Of a stretch of DNA of 64,000 nt, positions 46,317-58,500 are shown piece by piece. This DNA is from Argentina anserina. Lineage: Eukaryota > Streptophyta > Magnoliopsida > Rosales > Rosaceae. The stretch's first letter is position 1. Every line of letters begins with the position of its first letter. The notes below the pieces were generated by a model. The model worked only from the letters and a program-made list of their open reading frames with translations. It was not told the origin of the DNA and searched no databases. The stretch spans positions 4,588,001 to 4,652,000 of the forward strand of contig NC_065876.1 of assembly GCF_933775445.1 (NCBI RefSeq), read 5' to 3'. The position numbers were made by a program, and so were the translations under genes.

Positions 46317-48522
46317 TGAAACGAGAATAATAACGACGTAATTGAATAGAACGTAACACTTTATTAATTGATAATGAGTCTATATATAGGCATTACATAA
46401 CGACAATCTCGTATGATTCAGAGTTCTAATCTATTACAGAGATGCGAATTTATCTCTAATAGGAAACCTAATAAGGATAAGATGCACACAATGGTAGAAT
46501 AGTAATTCTCCCGGAACACTCCCTCTTGTGTCGCATGCTTAGGTTGCATGGTACACACATCGTTGCCTCGGTAAAAACTTTGTCAAGCAAAATAAAAACC
46601 TCTTGGGTAAAAACAAAAGCTTGATCGAAGGAAAAAAGAGCACAACGCACCGTCTATATTTGATAGCATCATGTGAGGTAGACTCCTCCTGAAGTCTACG
46701 AAACAACTCCCCCTGATTAGGGTCATAATCATGGATTACAAAGAACAACGTATACAACGTTCATTACATGTTTATCAAACGTAGTCTTGGGATAATGATT
46801 AATCATTAATCTAGCCACACATCCTTAGATCATACATGATATACTTAGAAAACTTAGATCTTAGGAAACAAGATTGTATAACAACTTAAAGCAAGAGTTT
46901 GCAATGAAAATCAGATTCTCGGGTAGAATAACTTTCACTCACTTAAATGGCCATAACTTCTTCGTCACAATAGGTATCAGCGAACCGTAAAATGTTCTGG
47001 AAAATAGACACTCGTGGCTTTCCAATGACATAAATTTCACAACCTAATTCGATCGGAGCAGTACACAGTGCTCTGTCGAAGTTGACTGGCTTGCAAATTT
47101 TCGGACAAAACTGTTATACTTTGCTAAAATGGCCATAACTCACTCAATATGATATCTATGAACAAATGGTTACTGTCCTTGGAAAGTAGACACATAGAAC
47201 TTTCCAATGGTACCAAATTCACCATATTTAATTGAGCGAGTTGTTTTATAGGTCTCGTTGAAGTTGACCTACGAAACTGGACATATTCTGATTTGTCACA
47301 TTCAATGTATCTTTCACAAGAACGGGGGAATGGACCAATGAATGACTGATTTTTTTTGTCCAAGACGGAACCGTACGCATCCTCTACGCTACCAGTGTTG
47401 ACTGCTACATCAAGACGTACGTTGATGTTGCTGGAGCTGCTGGCGGTGTTGGTGTGGATAGGATTTGTGTTGGTTCACTAAGTGTAGAACTAAACTCATG
47501 TCAAATGAGTAATGCAAGTCCAATGACGATGCATAAGCGCATAGTAAATCACATTATAATAAAAGCAATAGTGTCCCAACAACACTAACATGTATAAATG
47601 TCTAGCTCATTGAATCTTTTCATCATATATACTTAGACGGAATCGAGAATCAAGAATTAGCTTTCATATGAACACATATGGGTATGAGTTCTTGCAACCG
47701 ATTGTACTACGTTCTTTCGAACGTCGCAATCTGATTACATAAGCTCTCCGTGATTTGGAGACATTTATAGTCCCTCAGGCACTCTCATATTTGCGTCAAG
47801 ATCCCTTTACAGATATTCTATATCCACTATCATATGCTGCAAATCCGTTTTCATGGACACTACTACTAATCAAGTAGGGGAAAACAATTATGTCCATAAC
47901 GAGATAATATAACTCATCGTAGTCAATACTAAGATAATGAGACAATCTTTGCGCCATAAGTCTTGCAAATATCGCATGACTTCATCATTCTTATTACAAT
48001 TACGAACAATGACTAACATAACAAGTCTAATTCAGCCTGTATTTATTCTTTCCACTTCGGTCAAGTTGTTTATCGTTGATATTTTACAACAGAATAAGAG
48101 CATAAGCATAGGGCTGGACAAATATCCGATTTTCACCTAAATCTGACCAATCCGACCCGAAAATATGATTCAGATAACCTGATCGAAAAAAAGACCTGAA
48201 AAATGCACTAAACGACCGACCCGTATTAATCCGGATTGGATCCGGGTATGGCTCTGAACTTGGCCGATTCCATCCGACACAATCCGAATTTTATAAGTTA
48301 AATCATTCTTTTAATATTTTCTAAACCCTAACACAATAGCACTATAAATATTAAATACATATCAAACAAACAACAAAAAACTGCCGTCCTTATCCCACGT
48401 TTATCAACCACGACAACCGGTCTCTTTGACTCTTTGTTTTGAGAAGAGATCAATGATTCCCACTACTCTCAGTCCTCCACTACTCCCACTTCTCATCTTC
48501 CGATTCTTCTCTGCCTAATCTA

Positions 48523-48525
<3 letters not shown>

Positions 48526-48569
<44 letters not shown>
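48526..48569. repeat. (TA)22 microsatellite
   Basis: An uninterrupted TA run in the left part of the hAT element. Confidence 0.95.
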
Positions 48570-48571
<2 letters not shown>

Positions 48572-49062
48572 TTTAGTCCCTTTGTTATAGATTTCAATAC
48601 ACACTGTCTCTGTAAGTCTCTAACTCTCCCTCTCTCTTATTCAATTATTCTTCATAATCTGGGTAATTCATTTGAACTTGGTTGATGACTTGATGCAATA
48701 TTCATATTAATTGTTCTTTATGGCTAATTGTTCTTTGTATTGGTTAATGCAATATTCATATGGATAATGCTTTTGTGTATGATTCAACAAATTGGATCGA
48801 TCTGTATTACTAGCAAGGCATGAGGGTATTAATTATGAAATCTATCATTTTCATATATACACAATTATAACATTGGGCTTCTCGGTTCAGTACTTCAAAT
48901 GGTTCTATATGATTATGTATATGATTATAGGCTTCTGAATGAGTTTATTATGATTATGTTATTAAATTTTGAATGGTCCATATGATTATAGTTTTGAAAC
49001 TAGAATATGTTTGTTTTAGTTTTCAGTTCCTCTGATGTGTTTCATATATGCAATTGTAGATA

Positions 49063-51836
49063 ATTGATCAATCTGTGACTACACCAACACTTGCATCAAA
49101 TCCCATTGGAATCTGTGCTGCTCATGTTACACTGACATCAGACTCAATTGTACCACCACCTGCCACTAATGTTACCCCGACATCTGACTCAATGGTGCCA
49201 CCACCTGTCGATGTTGCTGCTGCTGCAACTAATGATGCACACCTCGCTGGAACCCCTTTGGAGACTCAAGCTCAAGCTCAATCAAAGAGGAAGAATAAGA
49301 GTGTAGCATGTGATCACTTCACTGAGATAAAGAATCCTGATGGTTCAAAGATGGCCAAGCTAAGGGCTAAATGTAACCATTGCCCGCAAACATACCTATG
49401 TGACCCAAAGTCAAGTAGCACAAGCAACATGAAAAACCATATCTTGTACTAGTGCAAGAAGTCTCCCCTTTATATTCCAAACAAAAAGCAAAAGCACTTG
49501 GCAAGCTAGTTGTGTAATTTCTGTTTCTGTTATCTAATATTTTTTTTAAATGAATGTCTAACTAGTTGCTCATTATCTATTTTTTACAAGGTGTTTAATT
49601 CGACTGAAAATGGTGGTAACGTAGTTGCGAAGGGTTTTGATGAGGATTTGGCTAGGCTATCTCTTGCTATGATGGTTATTAGGGATGAATTGCCATTTAG
49701 CTTTGTTGATGGAAGTGGTTTCCAGGACTTTATTAGGGAGGTTCAGCCACAGTTTAAGAAGATCTCTCGTAGGTCAGTTGCTTGGGATCTTTATGAGTTA
49801 GAGAAGATTAGGATAAAAAATATCTTAGCTGCATATGGTCAAAGAGTGTCCCTAACCACTGATACTTGGACTTCGGTTCAAAATATCAATTACATGGTTC
49901 TCACAGCCCACTTTATTGATGATCAATGGGTTCTTCACAAGAGAATCCTAAATTTTTGTGTGATACCAAACCATAGGGGTAAAACAATAGGGCAGCTAGT
50001 GGAGACTTGTTTAATTGGATGGGGAATAGAGAAAATTTTCTACATTTTTGTTGATAATACTTCTCCTAATCAAGTGGCTTTAAATTATATGAAAGATAAG
50101 ATAGGGAATTAGAATGAGTTAGTGAGTCATGGGGAGTTTTTACACCTTAGGTGTTGCTGCCACATTCTTAACTTAGTTGTTAAGGATGGAATGGCAGAGC
50201 TGGATTCTTCTATTGAGGGGATTAGGAGTTGCATGAAGTATATAAGGTCAAGCCTGGCAAGACTAGAGAAGTTTAGGAAGTGTGCAACTCAAGAAAAAGT
50301 TGAGCACAAGGGTGGGATAGTGCCTTTAGATGTATGTACTAGGTGGAATTCAACCTACTTGATGCTAGACATTGCTATTAGGTATAGAAAGGCTTTTTTT
50401 AGGATGGAGGATGAGGATCCAGGATTTGAAGGCTGCAAGGCTTGTTAAGTTCTTGAAGATCTTCTATGATGCAACATTGAAATTTAGTGGGACACAAGTT
50501 ATGACAGCAAATGAGCTAATTCTTTGTATGTCTACCATTGTTTCAGAGCTCGAGAAGTGTGTGAAAGGTAATATTTTTGTTTTTGTTTTGTACCTTTATA
50601 AATTGTCAAATCAATGTTTACTAAATAACTTACTGCTCAATTATTAATTTTGCAAGGTGATGATGCATTACTTGTGAGCATTGCAAAATCAATGAAGCTG
50701 AAATTTGACAAATATTGGGGAAACATTGAGGAGCTGAACCAGATCATTTTGATTTCTGTAGTATTGGATCCAAGGTTAATAATATTTTTCCTTTAAGTCT
50801 CGACTTGTTTTTTCATGCATCTAATAAAGTATCATAAAGTAATTAAGGCTGGGCACATATAGACATCATTTTAACCTTGTAATTATCAGTTAATGCAATA
50901 TAATTTTCTCTATTAATGCAATATAGACATACAGTTTAGCATGACATTGTTTCAGTTTGCTCTTGTTTGATGCTTTAACTTTTATAACTTGGGTGAATAG
51001 AAAAGAGTAATAGAGAAATTTATGTATCTATTATTTGTATACATAATATTTTAATTGGTTTGCAATGTTGCTTTACATAGGTATAAAGATATGTACCTGG
51101 AATACTTTTTCCCAAAGTTGCAGAAAGATAAGACTATGATTGCTATGATGGTGAGAAATGTGAAAGGCACACTTTTGCAACTCTATAATGAGTATGCATA
51201 TATGTATCGAGAGGTAGCTCTAGCTTCATTTAATGTAACTCAGCCAAATATTTTTGATGATGCAAGTATGGAGAATGAGGATAGTTATGTAGCAAACATG
51301 AATGAGTTCTTGAAGCTCAGGCAAGCAAAGGACGTCGTTGAAATCAAGAATGAAGTTGATAAGTATCTACTTAAGCCATCACAACTGCCTTCAAATCCAA
51401 ACTTTGATCTGCTACTTTGGTGGAAAGAGAACGCATTGAGGTTTCCAGTTCTTTCGCTTATTGCAAAAGATGTTCTAGTTGTACATGCATCAACTGTTGC
51501 TTCTGAAAGTACTTTCAGTCTTAGATCAAGGATTCTTGACCCATTTCGGGCAAGTTTAACCCCAAAGATGGTGGAGGCGCTGGTTTGTACAAGTGATTGG
51601 TTGAAGTCTACAAGCAAGCCAATATTTAAAGAGCCTGTTAGGAATGAGTTGGAGCAATATGCAGAACTGGAAAAGCTAGAAGCTGGTAAACTTCTTCTTT
51701 TTCTTTTATTCTTGTCACTCTTTTAAGTTATGTGTGTTGTATGTGATGGTGTGAATTGTTGAATATGTATAGGTATTGAATCTGAAGTATCATGTAAACC
51801 ACCAGAGAAGACTCTTTGAGCTGGTGAAGTGGTGAA
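49063..51836 (+). pseudogene. hAT transposase, zf-BED and hAT C-terminal domains, decayed
   Basis: The N-terminal part (49066-49449) holds a BED zinc finger (KLRAKCNHCPQTY) after a Thr/Pro-rich stretch; there is no ATG, and the codon where one is expected reads ATT. A TAG follows at 49450. The middle part (to 50112) holds VSLTTDTWTS and VDNTSPNQ, and is closed by TAG at 50110; sequence continues with LRCCCHILNLVV and CTRWNSTYLML. A frameshift occurs near 50425. Two further pieces (from 50657 and 51080), probably exons, carry the hAT dimerisation region, including WWKENALRFPVLSLIAKDVL and AKDVLVVHASTVASESTFS. RICESLEEPER-type proteins can be domesticated; here several stops argue against it. 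Confidence 0.88.
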
Positions 51837-52600
51837 CCTTGGAAGCTGAGATCCTTGTTGCTCTTGCAATAATTTAGTTTGAATTAAACTTTATAATGTT
51901 TATTTTCTCTTGGTGAAGAACTTTAATTTGAACTTTTGCTTTTTTTATTGATGGAACATCTGGGTATTTTGAAGTTCGAAAATTTGAACTTATTTACTTA
52001 GAGATTTATGGTATTGATATTTTATAATCTAACATTTTGAGCTTGTCTTGTAAGTTTGAAAGACTTTTTTTGTTAGTATGTTGAGAATTGAGATTGTCAT
52101 TTCCTGTAACATTAATACCCTGGTGAAATCAGTGAATTAATACCCAGTTAAAATTAAATGGGCTAAGATTTTTATAAATGGGCTCAATTCGAATCTGATC
52201 CGATCTGATCTAAATTTTCGGGTCAACTAAAAATACGGGTCATGAAATATTATACGGATCTCGGGTTGTAATGTCACCATCCGAACTGTTACGGATTGGG
52301 TCTCGGATTGGGCCTAAATCCGACCCGGATTTCGGATGCTCAGTCCTACATAAGCGAATACATCATCAATCATGGGAGATCAATCCATTAACATACGCGC
52401 GCTTATACGATCAATTTGAGAAATTTCTATTCTTATCTAACATCAACAAAAAGAGTCTGCAACGTCCCACAGAAACTTAGTTGATACACATGTTTAGAGA
52501 ATATATTTTGATGATGGGCAAAATACTTGTGCCTACTCACCTCCCTTCTTTCTGGTTTTTGATTCCAGAGAATAACGGTCTCCCCCTCATTTAGGTAGGA

Positions 52601-53670
52601 GCCAAGACCAAGCTATGACCCTTACTAGTCCATCTTTGTGTTTGCCGCCCTTGTTTTGTGGTGCAATACCACGAGCGCCGACAACACTACAGCGTACAAT
52701 GGTGTCATTGACGACTTCCTTCCCACTGTCAGGGATGGTGTCAACGGTGCTAGGACCATGTCATATGAAATTCTCTCATATACTGAGAGTTCCAACCTTA
52801 CTTGCACATCACAGCATTTATTTGCGATCTTGTCATTTTTCCGGCATATTTCCAGCAATCTCCCGAAACAATCATGTTTTTTTTGTCATTGATCATATCT
52901 ACAACAGTTTTGTTTAGAATTTACCAAACAATTTATTTATCGACAACACTTGTAAAAATAATATTTACCAAACACAGACCATGTTTTAATTCAAAATTGA
53001 TTTTTTTTATAATACAATAGAAACATATATTTTTTTTAAGTCGCAGCAATACCAAACTAGTCACATGTCACCTCGGTGGGCTTCATGGAAGTATCAGAAC
53101 CTTATTTTGAGTAAAACCACGAACCTTTGCTTTGCTCTGCATTATTTTAACCATTAGTTTAGCAAAGTATAATTTCTGTCCAATCGGAACAAGCTATTGT
53201 TGTTAGAGGCGATCCTTTTTTTCTAGCAGACCATATCAGTGGGAGAGTTTGTTAACAATGCCAAAGAAGAACACCAAATTTTAGCCCATCGTCATATTGC
53301 GTGTAAGCCATTGATGAAGAGAGACTTGTCTCGCTAACATTTTCTCCTCAGCCCATTGAAGTGGTTGAGCTGCAAAAACCCCACGTCCCTTCTCCTCCAT
53401 TAAACCCTTTTCACCCACACGTTAATCTGACACGTAATAAATTCTTCCCTTTCCTCCATGCATGTTTGTGTTAAATTATAGGCATTCGTGTTCCTTCTGA
53501 TAGTGGTTATACCTAATGACATTTGAAAATTTCATTTACTTCTTCAACAAGGCAACAATTAGCTGAGCTAGAAGAAGCTACAGCACCACCTTCTTTTATC
53601 AAACTTGAACTTTTTGGGGTGTTCTATTATCAGTTTCATCTTTCACATACCAAATGAACACTTGAAGAAA
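52601..53670. other. Spacer between the transposon nest and FATB
   Basis: AT-rich, with two inverted TACCAAAC-type motifs between 52860 and 53060, possibly the right half of a MITE. The FATB promoter and leader lie at the right. No gene is supported. Confidence 0.5.
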
Positions 53671-55577
53671 ATGGCATCGATGGCAGCCAAAATTAATGCG
53701 ACGTTATACCTACCAAGGCATATTTTCAAGTCGGAGAAGAATGATAGTATAGATGTCGCCACCCAAATTGGATTTTATCCTTCGAGGGAAAGGACAGTGA
53801 TGGCAAAAATACATCGCAGATTTTCGGTCACGGTTAGTAGTTCTGTTAATCCGAGAATTCAGGTGGACACGATCAATGGAAAGAAGGTTAATGGGATTCA
53901 TGTGGAAGAGGCTGATTTATTGTTAGGAAACAAGAGTGGTGGTACTCATGTACTACTTAAAGATAGAGGCAGTGATGCAGCTCTTCATTCATGTTTACAT
54001 GGGAAATTCGTGGAGGATAGGTTTGTATATAGGCAGACATTCATTATAAGGTCTTATGAGATTGGTCCTGACAAAACTGCAACCATGGAGACACTGATGA
54101 ATCTTCTTCAGGTAAATTTCCAGCTGGTTATTGTTTCTTCCCGGCCTATAACTGTACCAAACACATATTGTCCTATGGTTTCAAATTTCAATGAACTGTG
54201 TAAACCGATGTCCTAATTGCAGGAGACAGCTCTGAATCATGTGACAGGTTCTGGCCTTGCCGGAAATGGCTTCGGGGCTACTCGTGAGATGAGCCTCCGG
54301 AAACTGATATGGGTGGTCACTCGCGTCCACATTCAAGTTGAGAGATACAGTTGCTGGTATGTGCATGATATGTGACTAATTCAATTTATATGAACTATTA
54401 TTAGGGAACTAGTTCTCTTTCCGTTGCTGCATATATGTCAATATCTATGTTTTGTTGTTAAACTATATATTTGGCCACGTAATGCTAGCTTATATACAGT
54501 GATCAAATGTAACAGGGGAGATGTTGTAGAGATTGATACTTGGGTAGATGCAGCAGGAAAAAACGGAATGCGCAGGGATTGGATTATCCGAGACTATCAT
54601 ACTCAAGAAATTATTACCAGAGCAACAAGGTGTAAATCTTGGGCACTTTTGCTTATCATTTTCTTAAATTTTTAAACCTCATGGAATAATTTTGCTAATT
54701 ATAATCTGATATGTTGATATTATGCAGCACTTGGGTGATAATGAATAGAGAAACAAGAAGGTTGTCAAAGATCCCGGACCAAGTGAGGCAAGAGGTAGCG
54801 CCTTTCTACCTAAATAGAGCAGCAATTGCTACTGAGAAAATCGATAAGGAGAAAATCGACAAGCTCACTGATGGAACTGCCGGGAGAATCCGATCAGGCT
54901 TAGCAGTAAGTCATATTTATATCTTATAAAATATATACTAATCGGCTTGGCTCCTTCATAGTTCAGATTAACTGAATCTTCTTCCCCTCCAATTTTACGC
55001 AGCCAAGATGGAGTGACATGGATGCCAACCAACACGTAAACAATGTTAAATACATTGGATGGATTCTTGAGGTAACTGGGATTTTTTTGGCAATGCGATG
55101 TCTTGCTTTTCTGCTTTTAATGCTATTGTCTTAGTCTCTTTCTTTGAGATAATTTATCGAACGGTTTTGTCCTTGCATTCTTATACTAAATAAACAACAT
55201 AAACATGTAAAACAATTTGGTATGTAAAACATCAAATAAAGTTGAGGCTTTCGAATTTATTCATGTGTTGACGTCTATTCTTGTATACGATTTCTTCTAC
55301 TAATGTGCAGAGCGTGCCACTCAAAGTACTAGAAGAGTATGACATGACAAGCATGACTTTGGAGTTTCGAAGAGAATGTAGGCAGTCAAATCTGCTAGAA
55401 TCATTGACGAGCACAACAGCAAGTTTGGCTCATGAGCATCAACGCAACAACAACAACTCGATCAATCGCAAATCAGACTTTCAGTACACACACTTGCTCC
55501 GGATGCAAGCCGATAAGGCAGAGATAGTGCGAGCAAGAACAGAATGGCATGGTAAACAAAAACATATACTGCAATGA
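53671..55577 (+). CDS. FATB: Acyl-ACP thioesterase, FATB type
   Basis: Six exons: 53671-54111, 54223-54356, 54516-54629, 54728-54905, 55003-55071 and 55311-55577 (1203 nt, 400 residues). The start MASMAAKINATLY begins a likely plastid transit peptide; the frame is open upstream without an ATG. Hot-dog domains: FVYRQTFIIRSYEIGPDKTA, ETALNHVTGSGLAGNGFG, WGDVVEIDTWVDAAGKNGMR, then RWSDMDANQHVNNVKYIGWI and EFRRECRQ. The Asn/His of NQHVNN and the Cys of RRECRQ correspond to residues regarded as catalytic in plant thioesterases. NRETRRLSKIP places it with FATB, not FATA. Role: hydrolysis of saturated acyl-ACP (mainly palmitoyl) in the plastid stroma, releasing fatty acids for export. Oddities: it lacks the hydrophobic MLDWK-type segment usual before the domain, and an Asn-rich stretch (HQRNNNNSIN) sits near the C-terminus. 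Confidence 0.9.
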
Positions 55578-58500
55578 TATATGTACTTGAATTCAGAATC
55601 TGCAGATTGATTTTCACCCACTTCAATTTATTTTCTTGATTTTCAAGCTTTTAGAAGGGTAAGCTTGTCCATCTGGGTTTGTTTCTATCACAATGTTTTT
55701 TTTGTGCGTGTTGTATTTTATTCATCAGGCTGTGCTACATTATGCAAGTCAGCTCCATGTTTGACAGTGCATTGCTGTGGCACACTTGCCTCTTCAATAT
55801 ATGTGAATGACATATTCACTCACCATTTTAGTATCTTTTTCAGCTTCCAAATTTCAATTCAAGAATAGAATACGTCTTTTCATTGTAAATTCATGTTTAT
55901 ATGTTTTTCCTTCTGAAAATTTCATCTTCTTTATAATAAGTTCATCTTTACAATTGTTCTATAAACTAAATTGATCGAGCAAATAAATACATATCTATGT
56001 GGGTCTTTTGGGCTGAGCATGAATTAAAGAGCGACATCAATTGAAACAGCTAGTCCATTCATAATGTTTATTCAAAGTTTCAAACGACCAGCTACCCAGT
56101 AAGCCCAAAACACCTCTTTTTTTTTTGCTAATGAAGCCCAACACACCTTGCCAAAGTTAATTTATTAATTTCTGTGACGACTAGCTTATAAGATATGATC
56201 AGAATAACTAAAGAAATTTATGTGTAACATGCTGTGCTATCGATCCTGATTCGAATGGGGCAATCGATAAACCTACTCACTAAACCAACAAAACCTGATT
56301 ACATAATGATTAGTGCTGGGCCCTTGGGAATTTACTCGCTAAGACAATATTAACCAGCGAGTTAAATTATGTATATCCCTCGCGCCAAACGTTTAAGTGA
56401 AAAATATGCATGCCCAATTGCCCACTAGTTACAAACTCATATCAATCTTCGTTAATTCTATCACAACTGTGAACCCGACACAGATAACGGGATATCCGGT
56501 ACAATTTTTGATAGTCGAGGAACTAAGATGATCTAACAACCAAGAAGAGGATCAATTTCTTAAGTCACTATCTCGTGCATGTCGGATCCCTTTTTTGATT
56601 CACAAACACAATCATGATTTGCTTTGGTGAGACATGGCAATAACACATGCCATCCACGCCAACTCCAAACTTGGAGAGAAAACAGAAAGGTTGATCAACA
56701 AGAAGTTCCTCCACAGCTAACAAAGGCAAACGTGCATCTAATTTGTAGGGCAACTTAACCTCAAAACTTCACCAACCTTTTGATGAATTCTCAAAGGAAG
56801 AATTGGGGTCTTTTTTTTATTTTATAAAATGATGTTCATTGAAAAACGAACAGTATAAAGGAATATATGACAGACCTCTTCTAAGATTACAAATAATACA
56901 AAAAGAATAAGTAAATTATTGTATAGGTATTCATAAGGAAAGTCCAATTCGATTCAAACTAGAGTAGAGGTGATCACAGTAAATAGTGAGAGAATCAAGC
57001 AAACACAAAAAAACAAAAGAAGAAGATAGAAAAAGAACATGACTAAAACCAACTACAACATGAATCTGAGCACCGGATTTTCGACGAATCCTTTTTACCG
57101 GAACATCTGACTATCCAACCCCCCCCCCCCCCTCCCGGAAACAAACCCCGGACACGATCGCCGTACCAGGCGAAGATTATTCAATCTAAAAAAAAAAGCT
57201 TAAAACCCTAGAAACACATGAGGAGATTCTAGATCTGGACCCAAAAATATTGGGGTCTTTGTCGACAAAAATATTCACTCGAAGCTTAAGAGAGCGAAAC
57301 CTTGATCTGCGAAATCTTGCTATTTTCGTACACCCACCCTAAGCTAAGCCAAGCTACTCTCAAGTCTTTGAGACTCGAGAAAACATGTGAGCAAAAATGA
57401 TTACAGAATTACATCCCAATAATCTTACCCATCTTCATCTTTATAATTAGGGACACTACATAATGCAAATACCAATGACATAAACAATGATCGTATCCTT
57501 CCTGATATTCTGTTTATGGAGTCCTTACCTCCATTCTTTATCTGATTCTATCATACCCAGTTATTTTAAATTAACCGTTGAACTAGGCAGTGTTCTGGAA
57601 GTGTCAGACAGTACGATTCTAGGGTTAGCAACTAAACATATTTTAGTAACAGGCACACTACTAGTTTAACCCATAATTAGACCACTAATATTGTCTATAT
57701 ATAATATATTCAGAAGTGGTAGCCTCTCTGTAAGATGCACCAGACCGTTTAACCCGATTTGTTATAAACTTATTATTGATTGCCCATGAATTAATACACT
57801 ATCATAAACTATTAAACTCGATCTGTTCACAAAACACACTCATTGATCAAAATGGATCTACATCTAAGCCTCGGGTAATTACTTAATTAAGAACGCACGT
57901 ATTGTTGTGGATAGATTTAATTAAGAGGTTTGTACATGTGAGTGATGTGACCAGCCAGTGAGGTTGATTTTCCAGTTTTCACTAACACTTCATTGTGAGA
58001 ACTACAGTTCTAAGGAACGCTCGAATCAGCGGAATGGTCGTAGTATCAATTATGGACAATGATGTGACCTTAATTGTATATATATACACACAATTACAAT
58101 TGTCACAAGAATCCGAAGAATGCCAACATCAGCATTATGTTGATCAAGATGATAAATGAACGCTTCCATCCAAATCGATCAGATCAAATCAAATCACGTA
58201 ATGAAATTTGATACTGTTATTCATGCTCATTGCGTACTACTGGAGTACTGGTTCGACCCTGAGATCACTAAAGTACGTATTGAAATCTATGAAAAGAAGG
58301 GCCGGGTCACTAAAAGAACTTCCGATATACCTTCCGGCTTGAACTTTTTTCATACTAAACTAAATCCAAAAAGTTTTTTCTCTGGTTCGATGGTATTATT
58401 TAATCTACAGAATAGAATACGAGGGAAACACATTCAAAGAGTCGAAGCCACCTTCTTATAAATCATGCAGCTCAGATGCATCTGATTAAGATTTCACATA

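Larger units (their letters stand above)
48109..52348 (+). mobile_element. hAT transposon (RICESLEEPER-like), 4240 bp
   Basis: The 8-bp flanks CATAAGCA (48101-48108) and CATAAGCG (52349-52356) differ at one base and fit the hAT target duplication. The ends form an imperfect inverted repeat: left TAGGGCTGGACA, right (reversed) TAGGACTGAGCA. Subterminal regions carry many CCGA/TCGG and GGGTC motifs (48120-48300; 52190-52345), typical transposase-binding repeats. A TA microsatellite (48526-48569) sits before the transposase. The coding part is decayed, so the element is probably not autonomous now. Confidence 0.88.
46317..52600 (-). mobile_element. LTR retrotransposon remnant split by a hAT element
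   Basis: A probable 3' LTR spans about 46317-46705: read on the minus strand a polypurine tract (CAGGGGGAGT at 46715-46706) is followed at once by TGTTTCGTAG. Internal, unassignable sequence runs to 48108, is interrupted by the hAT element at 48109-52348 and resumes to about 52600. No pol domain remains that I can read, and no second LTR is visible, so the element is truncated; the right boundary is approximate. Confidence 0.5.

Noticed and set aside
49075..51836. Domesticated hAT gene (DAYSLEEPER-like)
   Set aside because: In-frame TAGs, a frameshift and a lost start codon, within visible TSDs and inverted ends, indicate a decayed transposon.
56568..56753. Cys-containing minus frame as a retroelement zinc knuckle
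   Set aside because: The Cys/His spacing does not fit CCHC and no other retroelement domain is close.
58156..58461. 101-codon frame as a gene
   Set aside because: No recognisable domain or homologue; the composition is unremarkable and no splice partner is evident.
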